DNA of 64,000 nt, from the NCBI RefSeq assembly GCF_030247195.1, contig NC_080671.1, positions 98,815,845-98,879,844 on the forward strand, written 5' to 3'. Numbering within the stretch: position 1 is the stretch's first letter; the number at the start of each line of letters is the position of its first letter. The notes under the pieces are model-generated. The model did no database searches and was not told the origin of the DNA. It saw nothing but the letters and a program-made list of their open reading frames with translations. Position numbers and translations under genes: made by a program. Source of the stretch: Topomyia yanbarensis (taxonomy: Eukaryota; Arthropoda; Insecta; Diptera; Culicidae). Shown in pieces: positions 1 to 11,565 of this stretch.

Positions 1-339
1 CAGCAAACAAATTTCACTTTACTGGGATATCAGTTTCTAAATTTGCTGACTACATGTCCGTTGGGGAATTGCTTAATTGAATTTGGTGTGTATATTTCAT
101 AGACAATCAACCTATTCAAATTGTTTCTAATCCTTATATTACACCATCTTTTAAAAAATGAGCTCAAGATAATTCAGGGAGTTATTTTATTGAAGAAATT
201 TGACAACCATGGGATTTCGGCTAAGAGATAAGTTACAAAATACACTTCCCAAAATTTTCCAAAAGTCCTCATGATGCTTGAAATACGGTTCTCAATGTAA
301 TGATCAGGAAACATGGCAACATGGCTCACAGCCTGATGT
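1..339. other. AT-rich flank, nothing recognised
   Basis: I see no open frame, RNA gene or clear repeat boundary in this stretch. It is the genomic flank of the TTAA-bounded element that starts just to its right. Confidence 0.4.
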
Positions 340-343
340 TTAA

Positions 344-2247
344 CCCTTGTGAAGGCAAGCTAAAATCCTAACATTAAAGGGCAAGCCGGGCCTCTCAGGC
401 CCGTCTAAATTCATGCTCCTTTTTGCCGTTCTCATATAGAAAGGTTATGCAATCGGTCGAAATTTCGACTTTTTAACCGAGACCTGCAGGGCCAAATCTC
501 TTATACCATTCGACTCAGTTCGTCGAGATCGTAAAATGTCTGTATGTGTGTGTGTTTGTGTGTGTATGTATGAATGTATGTATATGGCAAACAATCTCAC
601 CGATTTTTCTCTGAGGTGGCTGGACCGATTTGTACAAATTTAGTCTCAAATGAAAGGTGCAGCCTTCCCATCGGTCGCTATTGATTTTTTTATTGTTCCG
701 ACTTTCGGTTCTGGAGTTACGTGTTGAAGAGTACAATCACACAGCAAATTTCATAGAAACTGATACCACCATGATGTCCAAATGATGCAATATATATTAA
801 AATATGTGCAACATTACTTGGCTTTGCATGTCTAGATCATTAATGACCCACCGAAGGCACTTGGACCACATTGGCCAGCTATGCCGGTTTTTGATGCCCC
901 GGGGAAACTTACCAGGTTCCTAAGATAATGTCATACCTATTTCTCAGCGAATTCTTTACCGATTTTTATAAACTTGGTTTCAAATGAAAGGTACAGCATT
1001 CTCATTGGCTGCTGTTGAATTTCTAATTGATCCGACTTTCGGTTCCGGAATTACAGGATAATGAGTACGAATACGCAGCAAATCTCGATTTCAGCGTATA
1101 AGGCGATGGATGTAAAAAGGTCAAATTTTGTTCAAAAAGGTGAGTACACGGAAGATCACGTCGACTGTCGATTGGTTCTGAGCTCCATTTCGTTTAAACA
1201 CGACCAATAAATGTTTCAGGGTTGCTATTAATTTCTTCTGATGCATAACCACTCCGGTTATTCATATTTTTCTGCATTAGATTCATCGTCGGAAGCAATA
1301 TCATTCACATCTTCTTCCTCGCTTTGCAAATCAGTTTCGAAATCGTCTGCTGTTGAATTTGCTCGAATTTCTTCCATTATTTCAGATTCTTTGAGACGAT
1401 TGAAAACATGGGCATATCGTCTTATAGCCATTTAAATTTTTAGAACCTACAATTTGAATAATTACGACAACTATAACACAAAGAATAGACAACAAAAATA
1501 GACAATAACGACAGAGTTAGGTTAAGTTGTATCCAAATAATTGTCAAGTAGACCACAGTGGGTGGAATAAAAGTATTTACCCAAAAAATATTTCACACGT
1601 CATTATCGTATGCTATTTTTACATGTATCTATATAAAAGTCAATGTTTGTATGTATATGATTTATGGACTCGCAAACGTATATGATTTATGGACTCGCAT
1701 TCGTTCTGGAGCGTGTTTGTGTGCTATTGGTTTGGAATTATCTACCTGCCAGATGGCGCCTCGGAACAAATTGTCTTTTTCTCGTATTTCGTTGAAAGTC
1801 GCAGCAACGCGCGATGGGTATCAGCTAGTTTCTTATAAAAGAAATGTAAAGAATTCGTTCAAACTTTCAAGATTTTTTTCTTATAAGAAAAGGTAAAAAG
1901 ATAAAATCAATCAAAACATGAAAAATATTCCTGCTAATATGAAGATGAACTCATCAAAATGTTTTTTTCAGATAAATATTAATGTATAAAACCCGTGGTA
2001 TTCCTAGTAAATATTGCATGCACACCGGGCCTGCCAGGCCCGGCTTGCCTTTTTGTGCATGTAAAAAATTCAAACATAGCTGCGCATCACTCCATAGATG
2101 AAAATTTCACAATTCTTTATTTTTGTTATAGATTTCAAAGCTACTTATCAACATTTCCATGCCCAAGCTTATACTGCATACACATTTTTTTGTAACAAAA
2201 AAATTGTAAGGTGCCGGGCCTCTGAGACCCGGTTGCCTTTTTGAGGG
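344..2247 (-). mobile_element. piggyBac-like TTAA element, left copy (degenerate, non-autonomous)
   Basis: The element is bounded by TTAA at 340-343 and 2248-2251, and both ends begin CCCT or CCCTC, the piggyBac-superfamily hallmark. It is the inverted counterpart of 4779-6398 and aligns with it nearly end to end. Relative to that copy it carries an extra block of about 200 bp at roughly 1622-1830, which includes a tandem duplication of 'TATATGATTTATGGACTCGC', and about 35 bp extra near 920-950. GC-rich palindromes of the form CCGGGCCT-N-AGGCCCGG sit near both ends and near 2025-2045. A fragment of a transposase N-terminus lies on the minus strand. The class call is from ends, target site and that fragment; I cannot run a homology search. 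Confidence 0.72.
1130..1431 (-). pseudogene. piggyBac-like transposase N-terminal fragment (left copy)
   Basis: The minus-strand start at 1429-1431 reads MAIRRYAHVFNRLKES followed by an acidic stretch rich in D, E and S. It parallels the fragment in the right copy at 5399. It is broken within about 60 codons. An acidic, low-complexity N-terminus before the catalytic core is usual for piggyBac transposases. No DDD catalytic core is visible, so it cannot be functional. Confidence 0.5.
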
Positions 2248-2251
2248 TTAA

Positions 2252-3977
2252 CAGCGACTTACCTTCTGTTTCAAACATCCTACAATATTCTTCATAATAA
2301 AGAGTATGGAATGTTGTGATCAACCAACAACTAATCTGCCGCTTCTGATAACTCGAACCAAAATAAATGAGAAATTTATTTATTTTCGTCAAGCATATGT
2401 AGACTACATAGAATGGTCTCTAAAACGCAGATATTTTGATTACTTTTAATTTTAATTTTAATTTCGATCCTACTTCACGAAAGAGATTTCCCACATTTAG
2501 GTACTTCAACATCAACAAATACCTCATGGAAGGCAACCGATATTGTTGATGTTTTCGCTGTACTTCAATGATGTACTTTTAGTGCTGAAGACATTACGAC
2601 TGTCCTTCGCGAATGATCTGTAGATATTTCGTCTGATTCGCTCAATTATAGATTCTCCAACATCTGCATCCAGTTTTCGTTGATTGGTATAGAAAGAGCC
2701 GCATGTGTGTAAATCTAAAGTAGTGTATATGCAGAAATTGGACTCGTGATTTTTTAACACCGAAAACCTGAAAAAACGGCCAGTTGCATCAACGGGAAGG
2801 CGGGGCCACTTACGACTGTCCTGGTTTTTTACTCGTCTAATATGGTCACCCTAATTGAATGTTTAAGCATCACGGGGACTCTTGAAAAATAGTAGGAATA
2901 GGATCTTGTGACTGATCTCGTAGTCAAGATCCCATAGTTGTCAAATCATATCAATAACATAAAAAATACGTGCATGAAAAGACTCCAATAGAAACTGAAT
3001 GAGGCGTTCTGAAAATAATTATTATAATTATTATTATAATCATAGCCGTCAAATTTCCTATCAAATTTCCTATCATTGCAAAATTTGCAGAAAATGTTTT
3101 TTTTAGATTGCGTAGTGTTGAGACGAAAACTTAATAGGATCAATAGCGAAAATAGCACTTTACGAAAGTAGAAGAAAAATGATGAAAACTGGTATTTTTC
3201 ATTTGTCTCTAGAAATCAGAATCAATTTTTTGAGCTTTTGAATTTTGTTATATTACCACTGATATGAATATTTAAAAGACATGTTCAAAAACAGTTAGTT
3301 ACAACTTACCTCCTCTGATAAAAAATTGCTCCTAAATCCGCGTAGTCATGCAGAAAACACTTTTCACATAAATTTGGTTCGATACTTCAATAAAGTTTTC
3401 AAGAGTGCAATTACAAACAACTTTCTTGCAGACATGAATGCTCCATGTTTTTAGGTTACCGAAATATATTCGACTATTTGTGAAGTAAAACCTTTTGGAA
3501 TGAGTTATTCTTATATAACTATCAAACGATAAATTTCTTCCGTTGTTTATAAACAATAAAATCCACATTTTATAAAAAGTATTAGATTCTGAAACTTCAA
3601 ATAAGAAGTTATTTTGAAGAATATTTGATTTAAGGAGATTTCGAAAATATTTCAACAAACAACACTTCAACAAATTGTTTTAAATGACATTCTCAATAAC
3701 TTCGCTAAAGACACGAAGTCTCTTATTATTTTTTTCTCCATAATTTATAAGAAAATTTGTTACTAAAATTATTTTATCAGAAAACGCGATGTTTTATGTT
3801 AGAACACTTCTTCGAAGTTTTTAAACCTTCGAAGATGACTGTTTCAGAATTTCGTTATTTTAACCATAAGAAATGTTTTTGAACATTTCTTTTACTTTAG
3901 AAGTGTATATTCTTTAACTTTTAAAACAAATAATAAAGAAAAGTTATCTAGGGAGATTTGAAAACTGTCCTATATTG
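2252..3977. other. Spacer between the inverted piggyBac-like copies
   Basis: This AT-rich sequence separates the two inverted TTAA elements. It contains only short chance frames and no terminal inverted repeats I could pair. It may be ordinary genomic DNA or the decayed interior of a larger composite element. Confidence 0.4.
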
Positions 3978-4130
3978 TTTTTTTTAATTAGATTATAGAC
4001 GTTTTAACCCTAGGGGCATTCACCTTTTTGTCGGGTTAGAAACATCTCTAACTCTATGTGCGAGGTTGGGAATCGGACCCAGGCGAGCACGTACAAGGCA
4101 ATCAATATCCCAACTATGCTATTCCCTCCC
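3978..4130 (-). mobile_element. tRNA-derived SINE, Feilai-like (copy 1)
   Basis: Read on the minus strand, the head (4130 downward) has an A-box-like TAGCATAGTTGGGAT and a B-box-like GGTCCGATTCC. It continues into the same tRNA-unrelated body as the copy at 50126-50283 (CGCACATAG, then AGAGATGTTTCTAACCCGAC) and ends in an oligo-T/A tail near 3978. The shared body and pol III boxes make a tRNA-derived SINE clear. The Feilai assignment rests on memory of that Aedes family. Confidence 0.75.
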
Positions 4131-4778
4131 AAATATTCTAATTATTTATAGATTATTTTATTAAAGTTAGATCAAATTCTAGCATTTTCATAGATTTTTG
4201 TCAAAACCCCCACCAAACCGAATTTCTAGCTACGCCACTGGCCAATGCACCGTGGGCCACAAATTAATTTTTTTGGTCGAAAATCCAGAACTTATAAACC
4301 GTTGGTGCTAGAGATTCAGTGTCTTTCGAACAAATTCTCTACAATAAGTACCCTTCATTTTGAGGAAAACAAAATTTGGGTGGCCCTCTCGATTTTTGAA
4401 ACAAAAAAATTATCTTCTGAATGGAAAAAGATAGAAGAATACAACCTTCCAAAGAAATGTAGAGAAATCAATTCTGAGAAACTTTGTTGAAAATGTCAAA
4501 ACTCCATATTAAACGGTTTTTTTCAGCGATTTCCCTTGTTTCGTTTAGGGTGACTCTTAAAAGTTCAGTTTTATTAATATAACGTCTTTAAAGTTGATTG
4601 CACGAGAATATCGACTTCGGCCATCAGTTAGCTCTTACAAAAGCGCACATTTCTTCTTCAGAAACCAAATCACTAACTTTTATATAAACACAGTTATCGA
4701 CGACATTTTCTAAGGTAAATAACTCCGAAGGTGGCAAAAAGTTGCAATCAATGTTATCACCATCTGACAGTATTTTAA
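4131..4778. other. Spacer, no gene seen
   Basis: This is the rest of the spacer between the SINE and the right piggyBac-like copy. The stretch 'CTAGCTACGCCACTGG' near 4225 looks like the end of another element, but I could not find its partner end. The short frame at 4245-4490 has no recognisable domain. Confidence 0.35.
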
Positions 4779-6398
4779 CCCTCAAAAAGGCAACCGGGTC
4801 TCAGAGGCCCGGCACGTTACAATTTTTTAGTTACAAAAAATGTGTATGCAGTATAAGCTTGGGCATGGAAATTTCGATAAGTAGCTTTGAAATCTATAAC
4901 AAAAATAAAGAATTGTGAAATTTTCATCTATGGAGTGATGCGCAGCTATGTTTGAATTTTTTACATGCACAAAAAGGCAAGCCGGGCCTGGCAGGCCCGG
5001 TGTGCATGCAATATTTACTAGGAGTACCATGGGTTTTATACATTAATATTTATCTAAAAAAAACATTTTGATGAGTTCATCTTCATATTATCAGGAATTT
5101 TTTACATGTTTTGATTGATTTTATCTTTTTACCTTTTCTTATAAGAAAAAAATCTTGAAAGTTTGAGCGAATTCTATACATTTCTTTTATAAGAAATGTA
5201 AAAATATCATGCGATAATGACGTGTGTCATATTTTTTGGGTGAATACTTTTATTTCACCCACTGTGGTCTACTTGACAATTATTTGGATACAACATAATC
5301 TAACTCTGTCGTTCTTGTCTATATTTGTTGTCTATTCTTTGTGTTATAGTTGTCATAATTATTCAAATTGTAGGATCTAAAAGCAACAAAAAATTGAAAT
5401 GGCTATAAGACGATATGCTAATGTTTTCAATCGTCTCAAAGAATCTGAAATAATGGAAGAAATTCGAGCAAATTCAACAGCAGACGATTCCGAAACTGAT
5501 TTGCAAAGCGAGAAAGAAGATGTGAATGATATTGCTTCCGACGATGAATCTGATGCAGAAAATTATGAATATGTACTCCGGTTTTGCATCAGAAGAAATT
5601 AATAGCAACCCAGAAACATTTATTGGTCGTGTTCAAACGAAATGGAGCTCAGAACTAATCGACAGTCGAAGTGATCTTCCGAGTACTCACCTTTTGGAAA
5701 AAAATTGACCTTTTTATATCCATCGCCTTATACGCTGAAATCGGGATTTGTTGCGTGTTCGTAATCATCATCCTGTAATTCCGGAACCGGAAGAATTAGA
5801 AATTCAACAGCAGCCAATGGGAATGCTGTACCTTGCATTTGAAACCAAGTTTGTAAAAATCGGTAAAGAATTCGCTGGTAAGTTCCCCCGGGGCATCAAG
5901 AACCGCCATAGCTGGCCAGTGTGGTCGAAGTGCCTTCGGTGGGTCATTAATGATCTAGACATGCAAAGCCCAGTAATGTTGCACATATTTTAATATATAT
6001 TGCATCATTTGAACATCATGGTGGTATCAGTTTCTATGGAAATTTGCTGTGTGATTGTACTCTTCAACACGTAACTCCAGAACCGAAAGACGGATCAATA
6101 AAAAAAATCAATAGCGACCGATAGAACGGCTGTACCTTTCATTTGAGACTAAATTTGTACAAATCGGTCCAGCCACCTCAGAGAAAAATCGGTGAGATTG
6201 TTTGCCACATCCATACATCCATACATACATACACACACACACATACAGACATTTTACGATCTCGACGAACTGAGTCGAATGGTATAAAAGATTTGGCCCT
6301 GCGGGTCTCGGTTAAAAAGTCGAAATTTCGACCGTTTGCATAACCTTTCTATATGAGAACGGCTAAAAGGAGCTTAAATTTAGACGGGCCTGAGAGGG
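4779..6398 (+). mobile_element. piggyBac-like TTAA element, right copy
   Basis: TTAA at 4775-4778 and 6399-6402 flanks ends that start CCCTC (5') and finish GAGGG (3'). It is 1620 bp long. Inside the 5' end is a perfect GC palindrome near 4982-5001. The middle holds an N-terminal transposase fragment. The 3' third is the dispersed (CA)n module seen elsewhere in this window ('GAACTGAGTCGAATGGTATA'). It is far shorter than an autonomous element and lacks the catalytic core. Confidence 0.75.
5399..5708 (+). pseudogene. piggyBac-like transposase N-terminal fragment (right copy)
   Basis: An ATG at 5399 opens MAIRRYANVFNRLKES. An acidic segment follows (residues about 30-55, many D, E and S). After a frameshift near 5575 the adjoining frame gives ASEEINSN...FIGRVQTKWSSEL. 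The 'G+D/V-x-TKW' context followed by P resembles the conserved segment just before the catalytic domain in piggyBac transposases. It stops at 5706-5708, with no catalytic aspartates. Family assignment is inference from this motif plus the TTAA/CCC termini. Confidence 0.55.
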
Positions 6399-6402
6399 TT
6401 AA

Positions 6403-6743
6403 AAAGACTACAAAATAAGGGGCACATGATGTGTCTCCTAGCGACTCTTCACGTGAAATGGTTGCTTGTATAAATAATTTATATATATAGTTCGAAATAG
6501 CAATCTTTCTCAACATTCTCTCATTAATTTGTTGTAACCAAACGAGATATAAATTTGATAAGAGTCACCGAAGAAGACGGTTTTTTCCTAAATTTATTTC
6601 TGAAAAATTTATGGGTGGGGTGCTGTCTTTAGCCCCATATCTCCCTCTGGCTACGCATCTGAACATTTCTTTGATTGTTGGTCCTAATTGACAAATGTGT
6701 TATCAAAATGAAATCATTTGTTCATCCAGTTTGTGTTAGTGTA
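6403..6743. other. Short intergenic stretch
   Basis: AT-rich sequence between two mobile elements. I see no gene or repeat boundary in it. Confidence 0.35.
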
Positions 6744-7073
6744 AGGGATCATCCATAAATTACGTAGCATTTTTTAGCTATCTTCAACACCCCCCCCCCA
6801 TCGTAGCATTTCGCCACAAACCTCCAAATACCCCCCCCCCCCTGGTAATTACGTAGCTTGACGGTATCCTCCTCCCCCCTTGTCCCCGCAAGAAATAAAA
6901 AAGCGATGTTAGTTAGATGAAACGGGTAAGGGTTGTCGTGACATCAGGTCAACTCCTATTCCCCTTTAAAAAAGCTACGTAGCATGACTCCCTACCCCAT
7001 CGTCACACATCATCACAAAATACAAAACTCCCCCCTCCCCCATATAATGCTACGTCATTTATGGATGGTCCCT
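6744..7073. mobile_element. MITE with 'CCATAAATTACGTAGC' terminal repeats
   Basis: The left end AGGGATCATCCATAAATTAC pairs with the reverse complement of the right end (AGGGACCATCCATAAATGAC) over about 27 bp. The interior has several C-runs of 8-14 bases and internal copies of ACGTAGC. It is 330 bp with no coding capacity. Similar ends and C-rich interior occur at 60120 and 62832. Confidence 0.75.
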
Positions 7074-7439
7074 AATATTATAAAGCAGTGTATATCTGTA
7101 TTATGTAGACATTCAAATATTTCTTTCAAATAACAAGCAATTTTTGATGTCAGGAAAAACCTAATTATGTACTTTGAAACAAGTATCGTTCTTTTGTAGT
7201 AATATATGCTACAACTTTGCCGAAGACACAAAGTCTCTATCTTAATTAGTTCGGAAAATAAAGTTCGTATATCACTTATAAGTGAATTAATCACTGAACG
7301 GTATACGGATGCGCAATCATAAGAACATCAACTTTTCCGAACAAACTATACTTCTAAAGTCAACGGTTTAGACGCTATTAATTTTGAGCACGAAAACGAC
7401 GTTTTAAAACACTGTGCCATGTTGATGATGCTTTTAACT
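7074..7439. other. Intergenic stretch before the tandem repeat
   Basis: AT-rich sequence with no supported gene. The minus frame at 7055-7294 lacks any recognisable feature. Confidence 0.35.
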
Positions 7440-7972
7440 GTTTTTTGGCAACCGGAAATCGCCATCTTGGTTTTTAAAATGGCGTCAATTATCAATTTCC
7501 GGCTTTTGCTGACCATCCTCTTTCAAATAACACCCATATTGGTGGTGGTTTTCACTGTTTTGTGGTAACCGGAACCCGCCATTTTGGTTTTTGAATTGGC
7601 GTCAAAAAACCAATTTCCGGCTTTTGCTGACCACCGGCGCTTTACAATGACACTATTATTGATGGTTGTTTGCATTGCTTTGTGATAACCGGAAGCCGCC
7701 ATCTTGGATTTGAAAACGGCGTCAGAAATCAATTTATGTCTTCTATTGACCACTCCCTTTCGAATGGCACCCATATTGAGGATACTTTTCACTGTGTTGT
7801 GGTAACCGGAAACCGCAATCTTTGTTTTCAAAATGGCGTCAATTATCAATTTCCGGCTTTTGCTGACCATCCTCTTTTTCGAACAACACCCATATTGATG
7901 GTGGTTTTCACTGTTTTGTGGTAACCGGAAGCCGCCATCTTGGTTTTCAAAATGGCGTCAAATGTTCATCCG
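7440..7972 (-). repeat. Tandem array of ~120-bp units, open in one minus-strand frame
   Basis: About 4.4 units of roughly 119-121 bp repeat the motif 'GGTAACCGGAANCCGCCAT', with starts near 7440, 7558, 7679, 7796 and 7916. The period is close to 40 codons, and the minus strand at 7523-7870 stays open for 115 residues. It gives three 40-residue repeats carrying a [KS]-[TS]-K-[IM]-A-x-SGYH motif. No signal peptide or known domain is visible. It could be a decayed repeat-protein or element ORF, or simply a minisatellite that happens to be open. Confidence 0.7.
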
Positions 7973-9132
7973 TCCGGAACCGGTGCCGGAATGGCCAAAG
8001 CTTGAGGGAGCTGTAGAACCGTATGATTGGAAGAACTTCGCATTTCGTATAATGCTATGAACCCAAATCGCTGGAATAATAGAAAAATATATACAATTTC
8101 TTAGGTTCTCCCGGAACAGTTCTCCGGTGGCCAAGATTGGTCCAATTCAAGACTATTGTGAAGGATCAATGGGAAATAGTCATATGTAGCACATTTCAAA
8201 ACACAATTACTTAAATTTATGGGATGTTTCTTCAAAACTCGTCCGTCACCCCACTGGGATGCCGGATAGACTCCACGGGAATTCGGATTAATTCCGGAAC
8301 CGGTCTACGGATTTAAACGCTACTCTGTACATAAAAACTGGACTAAATTCCAGATCTTTTAAAGCTGGTTTCATCCAATTCAAAAATTGAAGAAATGAGA
8401 GCAAAATTTAAACATAATTTTCAGAATTTTTTTAACCTGGTACCAGAGTTAAAAATATTCAAATTCATTGAATGAAAATTGATCATATTCTGCCGCATTC
8501 ATTTTCAATATTCAGTGACGCAGCTGAAAACGTCAAATGAACAAACCGCTCATTTATCCATGCAGATTTTCATTCGTCTCCGATTATTACACGAAGCGAC
8601 CGTGCAGCAACGAATCAAACGCATCAAAGTAGGCCCTGGCACAATGTAAGCGATGATGGTTGTTGTTACATATGCTTTACCGGCATTTGAAAACATTTTC
8701 CGAGATAATTAGTGAAATGAATATACTGTACGGCAGAGATGGCATGGCGCACATCATATATGCGCACTCTCGCACATCTTCCATAAATTGTGCGCGCAGC
8801 TCTGTTTCTCACTTCTACCACTGCGAAGCCCACTCATTTACAAACCGGATAATACTGCGCGAGGGCAATATTGTGTGAGCGGTAGAAAATCTTCTATGAG
8901 TGCTGCTGTACTGTGAGATGTTCTCTATAGCTTATTTTTCGTAAATATGCGAAAGCACAGCAGCATGCTCTGCGTGCTCATGGAAACTTCTCTGTGCACA
9001 GTTTTCTGCGCACAGTCAGCTGAACTCTTCTGTTTTCAATGCAAACTGATCTCATCGAGTAAACAGCAGCAATCAGGTAAATGCGTGCGTTTTGTCTGAT
9101 GTGAAATTGGCGAAGAGCATGTTAGCAGAAAG
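7973..9132. other. Non-coding, repeat-like
   Basis: 7973-8300 contains further 'CCGGAACCGGT' motifs that look like an extension of the same repeat family. 8720-9060 is rich in GCGCAC and CTGTGCACAG steps like those at 18580-18860, which suggests remnants of a shared element, but I could not pair its ends. No gene is supported. Confidence 0.35.
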
Positions 9133-11217
9133 CAGTGGCGGATCCAGAGGGACCTAGGGTTCGTCGCGGTTGCGGTAATTACCGCAACCGCGCGGTATTT
9201 ACCGCACCCGCACCGCGAAATCTGCGGTGCGGTGAGACACTTTTTCCCGCAGATGCGGTGCGGGAAAGAGCTTTTACCGCGCGGTTTTACCGCAACCGCA
9301 CCGCAAAAAAAAAATTGATAAAGTAATAATTTTGATTATTCTAAATTGATAAACAGACTGCTATAACGAAAGAAAATCTAGCTGTGTCCGAAATATTTGG
9401 CGCTATTATTTTTACGACATATTTTGGACTAGTTATTTTATACTTCTAAGTAAAACTTCACAAACTAACCATTTCAAATACATAAAATTCAAGAACCCAA
9501 TAGGGACAAAATTATTAGATCATTTAAAATAATAAATTTGTACTCTTAAATCCTATTTAAAAGTGCATCACTTCTCCCGATTTCTGTTGGAAATCGTGAA
9601 ATTATGAATCGTTTTCGATATCAATTTTTCAGCTGTGAATTTTGACTAATTTAATGGAATTAGAGATGAACTAATTATGCTAGGACTTAAACACAACCCT
9701 CTTCATCAAACCAAACGAATTTGGAGTAATTGGCAGTAAAGGATACAAATGTATGAAAGCGTCCAAAATAAGGAGGGATCCAAATTAGGATGATTATTCT
9801 ATCATTCGTTCATCAACATCGTATTTCTATCTTCTTTGATTGCTGTGTAAATTCAATGTGAATATTCTGCAGTCAATTTTATTGGACTCTTTCTCAAAAA
9901 GTATGCTACATAACTTTTTTTGCGTACTTTCATTCAAATTTACTATAATTTTCTACCAAATTAAGTCCTAATATTTTTCAGTTAAGACTATTTTGTAGCT
10001 TTTATGAAGCCACAAATACCACATAGTTTGACTCCGGTTCACTTCAATTGAAGTTTTTGCCATTGGCTCTTTAGGAAAAAATTATAGGAAAATACATTAA
10101 ATGCTAGAACTTTCGAACTAGCCTTTAGAAAATTACACTTCGTACATTTTTGAAGGGAGCAATCCTAGTTTTTGAATGATAATACATCTGTTTCTTGAAG
10201 AATGCGGAAGTTAGAGTTTTGGGATATTTTGTCCGTAAAACCCGCTATTTTTAAAAACCATACATTTTTTGCAGTTTTTCTAATGCTCAATAATTCTGTA
10301 CCGGTTGAGACCGGACTCCTGCTTAGATGTAATGTATAGAGCATTTTTATTTCGTCAAATGTGGCGTCGTTCTTATTGATGAAATACAATATGTTTTTAT
10401 TTCACTGTATTGGAATATATGCGGTACTATATAGAAGTACTGGTATTTCGACTTTATTTTTTTGGTGAGATTCCTTTAAGAATGAAAGGTGGTTTTTACT
10501 ACGTAAATGTGAAAATCATCCGTTTCATTTTCATATGTCAAAAACATTGAAAATATGAAAATTTAAAGAAAAAATATGCAACTTCATTTCTTATTACATT
10601 TTTATTCCACATTTTTCAATTAACTGAAGGGTTGCTAAAATAAAAGTTTTCCTATTACTGCAGTAGAACGTTTTTGAATGTATAATGTTTGCCTTAAAAT
10701 GTACGGAATTTTATTAATAGAAAATACAAAAGTTGATTTTTTTCATAAACATTACATTCTGAGGAGTCTCTTAAAGTTAAATTTTCATGTGAATAAGAAT
10801 AACATTTTATTATATATGGTATGTACAATTTTTCAACACTATTTTTAAAAATATAAAAATTTTACCGCATTACCACGCGGTGCGGTGCGGTAAATAAATT
10901 GCGGTTGCGGTAAGCGGTGCGGTTTTATAATTTTTTTGCGGTTGCGGTGCGGACAATCCATTTACCGCCCACATCCGCACCGCGACGAACCCTAGAGGGA
11001 CCCCCTCCGAAAATTTTCAACTTGGTGAGAAATTTTGAATATGAGTTTCGATTTTATATTAGTTTCAAACTTAAAATCATTGCAAACCAAATTTGACCAC
11101 CAAAACTGGTTTTCATTAAATGAGGTTGTTACACATAACGTATTGTACAATATTCATTCAAAAATCAAAATTTCGTACCCCCCCCCCCCTCGAAATTTTT
11201 TTCTGGATCCGCTCCTG
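9133..11217. mobile_element. hAT-type element (outer), interrupted by a second hAT
   Basis: The ends are CAGTGGCGGATCCAG (9133) and the reverse complement CAGGAGCGGATCCAG (ending 11217). They are flanked by near-identical 8-bp duplications, GCAGAAAG at 9125-9132 and CCAGAAAG at 11218-11225. CAG-type termini with 8-bp target duplications are the hAT signature. Without the inner insertion the element is only about 240 bp, so it is a MITE. A C-run lies just inside the right end. Confidence 0.85.
9155..10994. mobile_element. hAT-type element (inner), 1.84 kb, GCGGT-rich subtermini
   Basis: The terminal repeat TAGGGTTCGTCGCGGT opens at 9155 and its inverted copy ends at 10994. The target duplication GAGGGACC is perfect on both sides (9147-9154 and 10995-11002). 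About 160 bp at the left end and 135 bp at the right are packed with GCGGTTGCGG / GCGGTGCGG repeats in both orientations, the arrangement expected of transposase-binding subterminal repeats. The AT-rich interior has only short frames and no transposase, so it is non-autonomous. Confidence 0.88.
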
Positions 11218-11258
11218 CCAGAAAGTGTGGTCGAGAACTTCTTTTTCGAGAAAGCAGA

Positions 11259-11508
11259 TTGATAACGGAAGTGGAAAACTTGTTAAAGTTGCATGTTGTA
11301 ATTTGTGTGATGTAAACGCAAAGCAGTTATCATTGTTAGGGGAAAGTGCTGATTAATTTTTCATGAAGATTTAGCAAAATAACCGGAATGATCTAAACCG
11401 CATAACTAGCCTATACTCAAATGGTTCTTCTGACGCTGCAGACTCGCTATCTGCGAATATTTCTCCATCACCCAAAAGAAAACGAACAAACAATATCCCG
11501 AGGGAATA
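11259..11508 (+). pseudogene. LINE ORF1 C-terminal remnant
   Basis: Just upstream of ORF2, one frame gives GSGKLVKVACCNLCDVNAK and a later frame gives a Ser/Lys/Arg-rich tail ending PKRKRTNNIPRE and a stop. A CCxxC cluster and a basic tail fit the nucleic-acid-binding end of a LINE ORF1 protein. It is too short and broken to be sure. Confidence 0.4.
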
Positions 11509-11565
11509 GTGCTTCTTGCTTTTATAACATTTTGCTCTTTTACATATAATTTACATTTCATTTCA

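Noticed and set aside
6781..7040. Runs of C as a structured G-quadruplex or CRISPR-like array
   Set aside because: The C-runs are part of the MITE's interior and recur in related elements at 60.2 kb; spacing is irregular. No CRISPR repeats are present, as expected for an animal genome.
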